From Paracoccaceae bacterium (GTDB lineage: Bacteria; Pseudomonadota; Alphaproteobacteria; Rhodobacterales; Rhodobacteraceae): a stretch of 64,000 bases of DNA. The position numbers were made by a program, and so were the translations under genes. Shown in pieces: positions 47,511 to 56,437 of the stretch. Numbering within the stretch: the first letter of the stretch is position 1; every line of letters begins with the position of its first letter. Location: the NCBI GenBank assembly GCA_027492585.1, contig JAPUEK010000002.1, forward strand, positions 62,001 through 126,000. The letters are read 5' to 3'. Under the pieces are notes generated by a model that saw nothing but the letters and a program-made list of their open reading frames with translations, had not been told where the DNA came from and did no database searches.

Positions 47511-48049
47511 GCGCGATGCAGGCGCCCCTTTCCGCAGGACCGGCTCCGGCGGTGTTCCGCGCCGCCGATGACCCGAAGGCGTTTCGGGAGGTGCTCGGCC
47601 AGTTCTGCACCGGGCTGACCATCGTCACGGGGCAGTTGCCGGGCGGCAGCCGCTTCGGCCTGACGGCAAGCTCCTTCCAGGCGCTGTCACTGGACCCGCC
47701 TCTGGTGCTTTACTCAGTGCGGCGGGAGGCGGCTTCGGTCGATCTGGTGCGCCGCGCCGGGGGCTTCTGCGTCAATGTGCTGCGCGACCACCATGGCCCG
47801 CTCGCGCGGCGCTTCGGCTCGCCGGTCGAGGACCGTTTCGCGGGTGAGGTCTGGCATCAAAGCCCCTCGGGCGCCTGGCGCCTGCCCGATGCCATCGCAG
47901 CCCTTGATTGCCGGCTGTGGAACATCTGCGAGGGCGGCGATCATGTGATCATCATCGGCGAAGTCACCGCGATGAGCCGTTCCGACGGCGACCCGCTTCT
48001 GTTCTTTCGTGGCGAGTTCCGGCCCATCGGCCAGAACCCGCGCCCCTGA
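47507..48049 (+). CDS. Flavin reductase family protein (HpaC-like)
   Basis: A 180-residue split-barrel flavin-binding protein with FREVLGQFCTGLTIVT, FGLTASSFQALSLDPPLVL and GGFCVNVLRDHH. This group reduces free FMN with NAD(P)H and hands it to a partner oxygenase, here most likely the product of the overlapping upstream gene. An alternative ATG nine bases later is possible. Confidence 0.88.
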   Translation: MSAMQAPLSAGPAPAVFRAADDPKAFREVLGQFCTGLTIVTGQLPGGSRFGLTASSFQALSLDPPLVLYSVRREAASVDLVRRAGGFCVNVLRDHHGPLARRFGSPVEDRFAGEVWHQSPSGAWRLPDAIAALDCRLWNICEGGDHVIIIGEVTAMSRSDGDPLLFFRGEFRPIGQNPRP

Positions 48050-48070
48050 CACCGGTCAAAGGAGCATCCC

Positions 48071-48595
48071 ATGACCCTGATCCCCCCCGTCAAAACCGAA
48101 CATGTCACCTTTGATCCGCCGGAATTCGGCCATCTGGGCATGATCCCCGAAATCGTCGTCCTGCCTGTCACGGATGAACGGATCTGGGTCGAGCTGGAGC
48201 CGAATGTCTGGTTCCGTCCGCTGTTCTTCGACATGAACCAAGGCTCGCATGGCGAGGTCCTGCGCGTGCGGCGCGGCGGCGTCCTGTCGCGTCACCTGCA
48301 CGCGACGCCGGTGCATGGCTTCGTGATCAAGGGCAACTGGCGCTATCTCGAACATAGCTGGACCGCGGTCGAGGGCTCTTACGTCATGGAGCCGCCGGGG
48401 GAGATCCACACCCTGACCTGCGACGGCGATGACGAGATGCAGACCGTCTTCTTCATCCAGGGGCCGACGCTCTATATGGACGAGAATGACAATGTGACGC
48501 TGGTCGAGGACAATCTCCACCTGATCCGCACCGCGCGCGCACATTACGAGAAAGTCGGCCTCGGCGCCGATTTCGTCAATCAGTTCATCCGCTGA
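48071..48595 (+). CDS. Cupin dioxygenase-like protein (2,4'-dihydroxyacetophenone dioxygenase type)
   Basis: A 174-residue single cupin. The metal site is suggested by RRGGVLSRHLHATPVHG (His75, His77, His82) and PPGEIHTL (Glu111, His113). This pattern resembles 2,4'-dihydroxyacetophenone dioxygenase, a non-haem iron enzyme that cleaves the side chain of an aromatic ketone. Assigned by resemblance only. It is in the same operon as the two-component monooxygenase. Confidence 0.7.
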   Translation: MTLIPPVKTEHVTFDPPEFGHLGMIPEIVVLPVTDERIWVELEPNVWFRPLFFDMNQGSHGEVLRVRRGGVLSRHLHATPVHGFVIKGNWRYLEHSWTAVEGSYVMEPPGEIHTLTCDGDDEMQTVFFIQGPTLYMDENDNVTLVEDNLHLIRTARAHYEKVGLGADFVNQFIR

Positions 48596-48601
48596 AACGC
48601 C

Positions 48602-49018
48602 ATGTTCGCCTATACGATGCTTGGCACCAATGATCTTGCCCGCGCGGTGGCCTTCTATGCGCCGCTGATGGACCTTCTCGGCCAGCCCCGGGTCGGCGGT
48701 GATGACACCTTGGTCACCTGGGGGTCTTATGACGACTATGACCGTCCCGGATTCAGCGTGGGAAAGCCGGTTGATGGCCTGCCGGCCAGTGCCGGAAACG
48801 GCAGTATGCTGGCCTTCCGCGCACCCGAGGCGGCGCTGGTGGACCGTCTCCACAAGGCGGCGATGGCTGCGGGCGGGCGCTGCGAAGGTCCGCCCGGCCC
48901 GAGGCCCGGAGTCTGGCCGGGCTTTTATGCCGCCTATGTGCGCGATCCGGACGGCAACAAGATCTCCTTCGCCTGCTATCACGATCCTGCGGATGATCCG
49001 GTTTTTGACAGGTCGTGA
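48602..49018 (+). CDS. VOC superfamily protein (glyoxalase/dioxygenase fold)
   Basis: A 138-residue protein with the paired beta-alpha-beta modules of the vicinal oxygen chelate fold: MFAYTMLGTNDLARAVAFYA at the start and YAAYVRDPDGNKISFACYH at the end. It could be an isomerase, ring-cleaving enzyme or resistance protein. It lies six bases after the cupin gene, last in the operon. Confidence 0.82.
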   Translation: MFAYTMLGTNDLARAVAFYAPLMDLLGQPRVGGDDTLVTWGSYDDYDRPGFSVGKPVDGLPASAGNGSMLAFRAPEAALVDRLHKAAMAAGGRCEGPPGPRPGVWPGFYAAYVRDPDGNKISFACYHDPADDPVFDRS

Positions 49019-49034
49019 AGGTCGTGATCCCAGC

Positions 49035-49058
49035 CCTGCGCCGGTCTTCCGGCGCAGG
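49035..49058. terminator. Hairpin between convergent VOC and alcohol dehydrogenase genes
   Basis: Perfect 10-base stem CCTGCGCCGG/CCGGCGCAGG with a TCTT loop, between two converging genes. There is no long T-run; probably a bidirectional transcription stop. Confidence 0.6.
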
Positions 49059-49067
49059 TTCTGCCGG

Positions 49068-50246
49068 TCAGACCCTGCCGTCGAAGGCGGCCTCCAGAAC
49101 AGCGGTCAGAAACGCGGGGGAAACCGGCACCGGATTGGTCGGCGCGGTCGGATCGCTCAATGCAGCCGCGACGATGCGGCCGAAATCCTCGCGCTTCACA
49201 CCGAACGCGGCAAGGGTGTGCGGCACTCCGATCCCCTCGCGCAGCCCCAGAATCCAGTCCAGTACCCGCCCCGTCCCGTCCCCGCCCGATTGCGGCAGAT
49301 CAAGACAACGCGCCAGATGCTCCATCTTGTCGCCGATGGCGGCACGGTTCGCGGCGATCACATAGGGCATCAGCACCGCATTGGTCATGCCGTGATGGAA
49401 GCCGTAGATCGAGCCGATCGGATGGCTGAGCGCATGGATCGCGCCAAGCCCCTTCTGGAACGAGGTGCCGCCCATGCTGGCCGCCGTCATGACCTCCGCG
49501 CGGGCCTGAAGGTTCTGCCCGTCGGCGACCGCGACCGGCAGCCACAGCTTCAGCAACCGCAGCCCCTCGATGGCGATGGCATCGGCCATCGGGTGATAGG
49601 AGGGAACGCACAGCGCCTCAAGATTATGGGCCAGCGCATCCATGCCGGTGCCGGCGGTCAGTGCGGGCGGCAGGCCAAGCGTCAGCGCCGGATCGGCGAT
49701 CACCAGTTGCGGCAGCATCATCGGGTGGAAGATGATCTTCTTCTCATGGGTCGCGTCATTGGTGATCACTGTGGCGCGCCCGACCTCGGAGCCGGTGCCG
49801 GAGGTGGTCGGCACCGCGATGATCGGCGCGATGCCTTTGGTTTCAGCCGCGCGCCAGAGGCTGCCGATATCCTCGAACTCCCAGACCGGACGGGTCTGCG
49901 CCACCATGAAGGCGACCGTCTTGCCGACATCCAGCGCCGAGCCGCCGCCGATGGCGATCACGCTGTCATGGCCGCCTTCGCGGAAGGCCGCCACCCCGTC
50001 GTCGAGATTGCGCGAGGTCGGATTGCCCTGAAGCCGGTCGAAAAGCCCGGCCCTGATCCCGGCCTGTGCAAGCCGCTCGCGGATCTGCGCCATGACGGGA
50101 AGGCCCGAGAAATAGGGGTCCGACACGATCAGCGGGCGGCTGATCCCGATCTCGGCGCAGGCGGCGGCAAGATCGTCGATCCGGCCGGGGCCGAACCAGA
50201 TCCGGGTCGGGTAGTTCCAGTTGGCGGCAGGGGTGTGAGGGGTCAT
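49068..50246 (-). CDS. Iron-containing alcohol dehydrogenase
   Basis: A 392-residue group III dehydrogenase interconverting an alcohol and an aldehyde with NAD(P). The nucleotide loop is GGGSALDVGK (100-109). Metal ligands are predicted as Asp203 and His207 (MDALAHN), His271 (GAIHALSH) and His285 (GFHHG). Lies directly after the esterase gene with a four-base overlap, suggesting it acts on the alcohol that the esterase releases. Confidence 0.9.
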   Translation of the reverse strand: MTPHTPAANWNYPTRIWFGPGRIDDLAAACAEIGISRPLIVSDPYFSGLPVMAQIRERLAQAGIRAGLFDRLQGNPTSRNLDDGVAAFREGGHDSVIAIGGGSALDVGKTVAFMVAQTRPVWEFEDIGSLWRAAETKGIAPIIAVPTTSGTGSEVGRATVITNDATHEKKIIFHPMMLPQLVIADPALTLGLPPALTAGTGMDALAHNLEALCVPSYHPMADAIAIEGLRLLKLWLPVAVADGQNLQARAEVMTAASMGGTSFQKGLGAIHALSHPIGSIYGFHHGMTNAVLMPYVIAANRAAIGDKMEHLARCLDLPQSGGDGTGRVLDWILGLREGIGVPHTLAAFGVKREDFGRIVAAALSDPTAPTNPVPVSPAFLTAVLEAAFDGRV

Positions 50247-51364
50247 TTCAGGCTCTCCTTCGGGGGCATCAGCAAGGCCCGGATACGCCGGGCCGTGTCG
50301 GTCAGCGCCGCGCGTGCGGCGGGTACTCCGCCGGTCATGGCGGAAAAGGCGTGAGGCAGCGTCGGATGGATCACATGGTCAAGCGCGACCCCGGCCCCGC
50401 GCAACCGGGCGGCGAAGGCGGCCCCTTCGGCAAAGAGAAGATCATGCCCCGCCTGAACGAGCAGCGTCGGCGGCATCCCGGACAGATCCCCGGCCCGTGC
50501 CACCGAGCACAGCGGATCGGCGGCATCGGCGGCGGTGTGCATATAGAGCCGCGCAAACCAGGTCATATCGGCGCGGGTGAGCGGATAGCATTGGTCGAAG
50601 GCGCCGGGCGGCAGCGCCTCACGCTCCATTTCCAGCACCGGATAGATCAGGATCTGCGCCTTTGGCGGCGGTTCCTCCGCCCGCAAAAGCGCCAGAGACG
50701 CCGCAGCCGCGAGGTGGCCGCCGGCGGAATCGCCACCGATCGCAATGGCGTCTGGATTGATCCCGAAGGTCGCGGCATGGGTCCGCAGCCAATGCCAGGT
50801 GGCGATCACATCCTCCAGCGCGGCGGGGAAGGGATGCTCGGGCGCCAGCCGATAGCCAAGGGACAGCACCCGGAAACCGCCATGATGCGCCAGCAGGGTG
50901 CAGGCGGTGTGGCAGGTCTCCAGATCCCCCAGCACCCCCCCTCCGAAATGAAGGAATATCAGCGCAGGGCCGCAGGTCTCATCCGGATCGGGGATGTAGA
51001 GCCGGGCGGCAAGTGCGCCACCGGGGCCGGGCAGGGTGACATCGCGGATTTCGGGCAGGGCAAGCGGCGCACCCTCAAGCAGCGCCAGCGAGATCAGCCG
51101 CGGGCGGCGCGCCACCGCCGGATCGGAACTGCCAGCCGCGCCGAAGCGCGTCACGAGCCAGGCATGGAAGCGCGCGCGCGGATCGGCGCCGCGCCGGGGT
51201 ACTGCCGCGCCGCCGCCGTCTGCGATCCGGTCCAGAACCGGGCCAGGCAGCAGCAGGGCGGCGCGAAAGGCCGCCCGGACCAGCGCCGCACCGGGAGAAA
51301 GCCGCGCTTTCTCGGCCGGGTTCTGCCCGCTTTGCGCCGACAGGGCAGGTTCTGCGCTCAACAT
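50243..51364 (-). CDS. Alpha/beta hydrolase (hormone-sensitive-lipase family esterase)
   Basis: A 373-residue esterase. The oxyanion motif reads HFGGG (139-143) instead of HGGG, the nucleophile elbow is GDSAG with Ser213, and the C-terminal histidine lies in PHAFS. No signal peptide, so probably cytoplasmic. It is divergent from the GntR regulator gene; one palindromic site lies between them close to this gene. Likely cleaves an ester produced by the Baeyer-Villiger-type enzyme of the same region. Confidence 0.87.
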   Translation of the reverse strand: MLSAEPALSAQSGQNPAEKARLSPGAALVRAAFRAALLLPGPVLDRIADGGGAAVPRRGADPRARFHAWLVTRFGAAGSSDPAVARRPRLISLALLEGAPLALPEIRDVTLPGPGGALAARLYIPDPDETCGPALIFLHFGGGVLGDLETCHTACTLLAHHGGFRVLSLGYRLAPEHPFPAALEDVIATWHWLRTHAATFGINPDAIAIGGDSAGGHLAAAASLALLRAEEPPPKAQILIYPVLEMEREALPPGAFDQCYPLTRADMTWFARLYMHTAADAADPLCSVARAGDLSGMPPTLLVQAGHDLLFAEGAAFAARLRGAGVALDHVIHPTLPHAFSAMTGGVPAARAALTDTARRIRALLMPPKESLK

Positions 51365-51509
51365 GCAGCCTCAGAACGGCAAAGACGCGGCAGCGCCGCG
51401 GGGCGGGGGCGATGAGGGAAGCGGCACGGACACCTCGCAGGCTGGATTCGGTCGCCGGGGGACAGCGCAACGGGCTCCGGCTTGCGGTGCATCTGACACT
51501 TCACTTTGG

Positions 51510-51524
51510 TATATTGTCAATATA
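51510..51524. promoter_or_regulatory. GntR operator candidate 1
   Basis: Perfect palindrome TATATTGTCAATATA in the AT-rich region between the divergent esterase and GntR genes. It shares ATATTG-N-CAATAT with the site at 51610. Confidence 0.65.
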
Positions 51525-51609
51525 TCAGCGATGGATTAAAATTAAATCTATAAAAAACAGATAATTGAGATGGAGAATCACATACTGGACCATCAATGAC
51601 GGTTAAAAA

Positions 51610-51622
51610 ATATTGACAATAT
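51610..51622. promoter_or_regulatory. GntR operator candidate 2
   Basis: Perfect palindrome ATATTGACAATAT, about 38 bases before the GntR start. Same core as site 1, 100 bases apart, which would allow control in both directions. Confidence 0.65.
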
Positions 51623-51659
51623 ATTGATGTGATTCCTAACTGGACCCGTTCTTCAACAG

Positions 51660-52433
51660 ATGAGGCCCTTGCCAGTGTCCGATCTTTCCGACCCGTTTCG
51701 CGTACCCCAGTTCGAGGATGGCGCGCGTGAGACCCAGGCCACACAGGCCTATCACGCGATCCGGCGCATGATCCTGCGCTGCGAACTGCCGCCCGGCGCG
51801 ACGATCAGCGACAAGAGCATCGGCGCGAAGCTCGATTTCGGCCGCACCCCGATCCGCGAGGCGCTGCTCAGGCTTGCCAGCGAGCGGCTGGTCCTGTTCC
51901 AGCACAACCAGAGCATCCTGGTGGCGCCGGTAGGTCTGGACGAGATCAACGACATCTACACCCTGCGCCTGCATCTGGAGCGCCTTGCCTGGCGGCTCTG
52001 GCTGGGAGAGGCGGGTGACAAGCAGGTCGAGCGTCTGGCCGCCGTTTTCGATGATGTGCCAAAGCTGGTGCGGGCGGGGGATGTCGAGGGGCTTCTGCAT
52101 CTCGACTTCCTGTTCCATTCGCAGATCTACCGCGAATGTGGCAACCCCTTCCTGACCCAGTCGCTGTATAACCTGTCGGGCGTCACCTACCGGATGTGGC
52201 ACATCACCTCGACCCGCGATGTGCAGGCCCAGGCAGAGACGGCGCGCACCCATCAGCCGATCATTGATGCGGTCTATGCCCGCGATGCCGCCCGGCTCGA
52301 CCGCGAGATCGAGAGCCATATCAGCCACGCCTATGACCAGATCATGCAGCGGTTCCTGCACAACACCGTGGGTCGCATCGGCGATCTCCCCATCAACATT
52401 TTCCAGAAGGAAGGCCAAGATGAAACGCAGTGA
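51660..52433 (+). CDS. GntR-family transcriptional regulator, FCD subfamily
   Basis: A 257-residue regulator. The winged helix spans about 25-90 (AYHAIRRMILRCELPPGATI ... FGRTPIREALLRLASERLV). The helical FCD ligand domain follows, with metal-binding candidates in DFLFHSQIY and ESHISHAYD. It probably binds the palindromes at 51510 and 51610. The 3' end overlaps the binding-protein gene by 14 bases, so it is the first gene of the transport operon. Start uncertain by a few residues (a GTG lies six codons on). Confidence 0.87.
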   Translation: MRPLPVSDLSDPFRVPQFEDGARETQATQAYHAIRRMILRCELPPGATISDKSIGAKLDFGRTPIREALLRLASERLVLFQHNQSILVAPVGLDEINDIYTLRLHLERLAWRLWLGEAGDKQVERLAAVFDDVPKLVRAGDVEGLLHLDFLFHSQIYRECGNPFLTQSLYNLSGVTYRMWHITSTRDVQAQAETARTHQPIIDAVYARDAARLDREIESHISHAYDQIMQRFLHNTVGRIGDLPINIFQKEGQDETQ

Positions 52434-53517
52434 GTTCCGTTCCGACCGTTCCTCCGCTTCTTTTTCCGGCAATATGCGGGCGGGTCTGATGGCGGGCGCC
52501 GCCATGGTCGCGCTTGCCGCCCCTGCGGCGGCCGAGGGGCAACTTGTCCTGCTGGTGTGGGAGGGCTATGCCGATGACAGCATCGTCAAGCCGTTTGAGG
52601 AACAGACCGGCTGTCGGGTCGATCCGATCTATGTCGGCTCGAATGACGAGATCGTCTCCAAAGTCATGAGCGGCGGCGGAGCGGCGGATCTGATCTCGCC
52701 GTCGAACGATACTGCGATGCGACTGGTCGATGCAGGCGTGATCGCGCCGGTCGATCCGGCGAAAGTGCCTTCGATGGCCGATTTCATGCCGCAGTTCCAG
52801 AACCCGGAATGGCTGATGAAGGATGGCCAACTGTATGGTGTCCCCTATGGCTGGGGCCTGATCCGCATCATCGCCGATGCCGACAAGGTGCCGGCGGATA
52901 CCGACAGCCTCGGCTTCCTGTGGGACCCGGCCTACAAGGGGCAGATCTCGGTCTGGGATGACATCGAGACCCTCTACATGGCCGCGCGCTATCTGGGCTT
53001 CGAGAACACTTACGACCTGACGGATGAGCAGCTTGAGGCGGTCAAGGCCAAGCTGATCGAGATGAAGCCCAATATCCGCAAATACTGGTTCACCACCGGC
53101 GAAATGGGCACGCTGATGTCGGGTGGCGAAGTGGTGGGCGGCTCTTCCTGGGAGCCGACGCTGGTGGAGCTTTGGGCGGCCGGCAAAAACGTGATCGACG
53201 TGAAGGCCAAGGAAGGGCGGGGCGGCTATTCCGACAGCTGGATGATCGTCAAGGGCGCCGAGGAAAACGAATGTATCTACCCCTGGCTTGAATATGTCTC
53301 GACGCCGGCGGCGCAGGCTTTGGCCCATAAGGTGACCGGCTTCGGCTTTCCGAACAGCAAGATGTCGGCCGAACTCGATGAGGACACCCGTGCCACCTAT
53401 GAGCGGCTTGGCATGTCGGATTCCGAGGCGCTGACGAACATCGACTGGTGGCAGCCGGCCAAGCGGCGAACGAAGTACCTTGAGATCTGGAACCAGGTGA
53501 AGGCGGCGGCGCAGTAA
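52420..53517 (+). CDS. Periplasmic binding protein of second polyamine-type ABC transporter
   Basis: A 365-residue PotD/PotF-type receptor. The ATG at 52420 follows GAAGGAAGG and gives a charged start, then a signal peptide (LMAGAAMVALAAPAAAEG). The mature part (LVLLVWEGYADDSIVKPFEE) is typical of spermidine/putrescine receptors. The ligand is unknown; downstream glutamine-synthetase-like and monooxygenase genes suggest an amine. Confidence 0.88.
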   Translation: MKRSEFRSDRSSASFSGNMRAGLMAGAAMVALAAPAAAEGQLVLLVWEGYADDSIVKPFEEQTGCRVDPIYVGSNDEIVSKVMSGGGAADLISPSNDTAMRLVDAGVIAPVDPAKVPSMADFMPQFQNPEWLMKDGQLYGVPYGWGLIRIIADADKVPADTDSLGFLWDPAYKGQISVWDDIETLYMAARYLGFENTYDLTDEQLEAVKAKLIEMKPNIRKYWFTTGEMGTLMSGGEVVGGSSWEPTLVELWAAGKNVIDVKAKEGRGGYSDSWMIVKGAEENECIYPWLEYVSTPAAQALAHKVTGFGFPNSKMSAELDEDTRATYERLGMSDSEALTNIDWWQPAKRRTKYLEIWNQVKAAAQ

Positions 53518-53627
53518 GCGGCCTCCCGCCTCAGCGGCCGGGTGTTTCCGGCCCCCCCGAAACAGCCTCCTGCGCGTAAAAGCGGGCAGGGGAATAAAGC
53601 GACACGCAGTAAAAACGGCGGCGAGAG

Positions 53628-54722
53628 ATGACAACAGGGATTGAGTTGCGCGATTTGCGTAAGCGCTATGAGGGGCATGGCAGCGCCGGCTCCTGGGCGG
53701 TGGATGGCGTCGATATGCAGATCGGGCGTGGCCAGTTCGTGACGCTTCTCGGGCCTTCGGGCTGCGGCAAGACCACAACCTTGCGTATGATCGCGGGATT
53801 CGAGGTACCGACCTCGGGCCAGATCCTGCGCGACGGGGTGGATATCACCGACCAGCCGGTGACGGATCGGGAGATGCGTATGGTCTTTCAGGATTTCGCG
53901 CTGTTCCCGAACATGACGGTGGCCGAGAACGTGGCCTTCGGGCTGAAAACCCGGCGGATGAAGGGCCGGTTCGGTGCCGCCGAGGTCCGCCGCCGTGTCG
54001 GCGAATATCTCGATCTGGTCCACCTCGGCACCCATGCCGATAAACGTCCGCATCAGTTGTCGGGCGGGCAGAAGCAGCGGGTTTCCCTTGCGCGCGCGCT
54101 GATCACCGACCCGGATGTGGTGCTGTTCGATGAACCGCTCGGCTCATTGGATGCACATTTGCGTAAGGTGATGCAGATCGAACTGATCCGCCTGCACCGG
54201 GAACTGAACAAGACCTTCATCTATGTCACCCACGACCAGGATGAGGCTATGGCGATGAGCGACGCCATTGCGGTGATGAACGGTGGCAAGGTGCAGCAGT
54301 TCGGCACCCCGCGCGAGATCTACGATCGTCCGACCTCGCGCTATGTCGCGGGCTTCATCGGCCATGCCCATATCGTCGAGGCCACCGTGGCCGAAAGCGG
54401 TGCATCCGGGCTGAGCGTCCGGCTTGGCAATGGCGAGGTGGTGCGGCTTGACGCGCCGGCCGATCTGCAACGGGGCGAGGCGGTCGGGCTGATGCTGCGG
54501 GCCGAGGATCTGTCGCTGGCGAAACCGGGCGAGGGAGAACTGCATGGCCAGGTGTCCGACAGCCTCTATCGCGGCGAATACGTCGAATATGTCGTCGATC
54601 TGAAGGGCGGTGCCGGTACGGTCCATGTCCATGAGCCGACCCATGCCGCGCCCTTCGCCCATGGCGCCGATGTGGCGTTGAAGGTCAATCCGGCCAAGGC
54701 CCATGTGGTCGGGGGGGCGTGA
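53628..54722 (+). CDS. ABC transporter ATP-binding protein (PotA-like), second system
   Basis: A 364-residue ATPase with Walker A GPSGCGKT (42-49), signature LSGGQKQRVSLARA, Walker B VLFDEP and a C-terminal TOBE domain. A 110-base gap with a GGCCGG..CCGGCC hairpin separates it from the binding-protein gene. The stop overlaps the next permease start. Confidence 0.92.
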   Translation: MTTGIELRDLRKRYEGHGSAGSWAVDGVDMQIGRGQFVTLLGPSGCGKTTTLRMIAGFEVPTSGQILRDGVDITDQPVTDREMRMVFQDFALFPNMTVAENVAFGLKTRRMKGRFGAAEVRRRVGEYLDLVHLGTHADKRPHQLSGGQKQRVSLARALITDPDVVLFDEPLGSLDAHLRKVMQIELIRLHRELNKTFIYVTHDQDEAMAMSDAIAVMNGGKVQQFGTPREIYDRPTSRYVAGFIGHAHIVEATVAESGASGLSVRLGNGEVVRLDAPADLQRGEAVGLMLRAEDLSLAKPGEGELHGQVSDSLYRGEYVEYVVDLKGGAGTVHVHEPTHAAPFAHGADVALKVNPAKAHVVGGA

Positions 54723-55633
54723 TCATGCAGGCCACCATCGAAGCGCGGGGGCCACAGCCAGCCTTACGCAGCGCGAAAAGGCTGGAGCGGCGGCGGATGC
54801 TGTTGTGGCTTTTGCCGCCCGTCGCCTGGTTCTCGGTCTTCATCCTCGTCCCCTATGCGATGCTGTTCTGGTACAGCCTCGGCCATACCGAGGACATGCA
54901 TTTTGTCCCCGGCTTCTCGCTGGCCAATTTCGCCCGCGTCTTCACCGATGAGCCCTATCTGGGCGTGATCCTGAAATCGGCGCGGATCGGGCTGACGACG
55001 GCCATCCTTTCGGCCATCGTCGCCTGGCCGCTGGCCTTCGTGATCGCCTTTCACACCCGCTCCGCCTCGGTGAAATTCGCGCTCTATCTGCTGGTCATCG
55101 TGCCATGGTGGGCCAGCTATCTGGTCAAGGCCTATGCCTGGAAGACCATTCTCGGCACCAATGGCATCCTGAATGCCACGCTTCAGGGGCTCGGGTTCAC
55201 CGATGAGCCGGTCCGGCTCTTCCTTTACAACGAGTTCAGCGTGGTGCTGACGCTGACCTATATCTTCACCCCCTTCGCGGTGCTGTCGATCTATGCCCAG
55301 CTTGAGCGCATCCCGACCTCGCTGATCGAGGCGGCAAAGAACCTCGGCGCCGGCGGGTGGGAGATTTTCTGGCGCATCGTGCTGCCGATTTCCGTGCCGG
55401 GCATCATCGCGGGCGGCATCATCACCTTCTCGCTGGCCTTTGGCGACTTCGTGGCGCCGGTCTTGGTCGGCGGATCGGATTCGGTGATGATCTCGAACAT
55501 CGTCATCAACCTTCTCGGCGTGGCCTTCGACTGGCCGATGGCGGCGGCAATCGGGCTGGTCATCATCACGCTCGGCCTTGGCCTGATCTCGCTGACCGGC
55601 TGGCTGGAAGAGAAAACCAAGGTGAGGCTCTGA
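54719..55633 (+). CDS. ABC transporter permease (PotB-like), second system
   Basis: A 304-residue inner-membrane protein with about six hydrophobic segments and the docking loop EAAKNLGAGGWEIFWRIVLP. The GTG at 54719 overlaps the ATPase stop (GTGA); an ATG six bases later is the alternative. Confidence 0.9.
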   Translation: MIMQATIEARGPQPALRSAKRLERRRMLLWLLPPVAWFSVFILVPYAMLFWYSLGHTEDMHFVPGFSLANFARVFTDEPYLGVILKSARIGLTTAILSAIVAWPLAFVIAFHTRSASVKFALYLLVIVPWWASYLVKAYAWKTILGTNGILNATLQGLGFTDEPVRLFLYNEFSVVLTLTYIFTPFAVLSIYAQLERIPTSLIEAAKNLGAGGWEIFWRIVLPISVPGIIAGGIITFSLAFGDFVAPVLVGGSDSVMISNIVINLLGVAFDWPMAAAIGLVIITLGLGLISLTGWLEEKTKVRL

Positions 55634-55635
55634 TC

Positions 55636-56436
55636 ATGCGTGCCTTCGGAAATCGACCCTTCGTGCTGTCGCTCGCCTCGCTGGTGCTGTTCTTCCTTTA
55701 CGCGCCCCTGCTGGTGATCGTGATCTTCTCGTTCAACGATTCCTCCTATACCGGGCTGCCGTTCAACGGCTTCACCCTGCACTGGTATGGCGATCTTCTG
55801 TCCAACCGGCAGATCATGGGCTCGATCTGGAACAGCGTCTATGTGGCGGTGGGCGTCGTGATCCTGAGCGTGGTCTTCGGCCTGCCGGCCGCCATCGCGC
55901 TGGACCGCTACGAGTTTCCCGGCAAGGGCATCTTCCGGCGCATCGTCATGCTGCCGATCGTGCTGCCGGGGATCATCACGGGCGTCGCCCTGCTCAGCTT
56001 CTATCTGACGCTGAACCTGAAACTGTCGCTGCATACGATCATGCTGGGGCAGGGGACGGCGCTGATGTGCATCACCATCACCGAGGTCTTCGCCCGCCTG
56101 CAACAGATGGGCAAAAGCCAGACCGAGGCGGCGGTGAATCTCGGCGCCAATGACTGGGAGGTCTTTCGCCATGTCACCCTGCCGGGGGTCAAATCCTCGC
56201 TGTTCGGCGCGATGCTGATCTCTTTCTCGATCTCCTTCGATGAGATTGCGGTGACCTTCCTGCTGACCGGGCGCGAGAACACGCTTCCGATGACGCTGTG
56301 GTCGCTGTTGCGCCGCGAGGTCACGCCCGAGGTGAACGCCGCCGCCACCCTGATTATTGCCGTCTCGGTCGTGCTGATCGTGATCGGAATGTATGCCTCG
56401 CGCGGCAAGGGCGCCGCCGGATCGGAAGGCCGCTGA
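55636..56436 (+). CDS. ABC transporter permease (PotC-like), second system
   Basis: A 266-residue permease starting MRAFGNRPFVLSLASLVLFF, six hydrophobic segments, docking loop EAAVNLGANDWEVFRHVTLP. The ATG lies two bases after the stop of the PotB-like gene. The open frame further upstream is a shadow of that gene. Confidence 0.9.
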   Translation: MRAFGNRPFVLSLASLVLFFLYAPLLVIVIFSFNDSSYTGLPFNGFTLHWYGDLLSNRQIMGSIWNSVYVAVGVVILSVVFGLPAAIALDRYEFPGKGIFRRIVMLPIVLPGIITGVALLSFYLTLNLKLSLHTIMLGQGTALMCITITEVFARLQQMGKSQTEAAVNLGANDWEVFRHVTLPGVKSSLFGAMLISFSISFDEIAVTFLLTGRENTLPMTLWSLLRREVTPEVNAAATLIIAVSVVLIVIGMYASRGKGAAGSEGR

Positions 56437-56437
56437 G

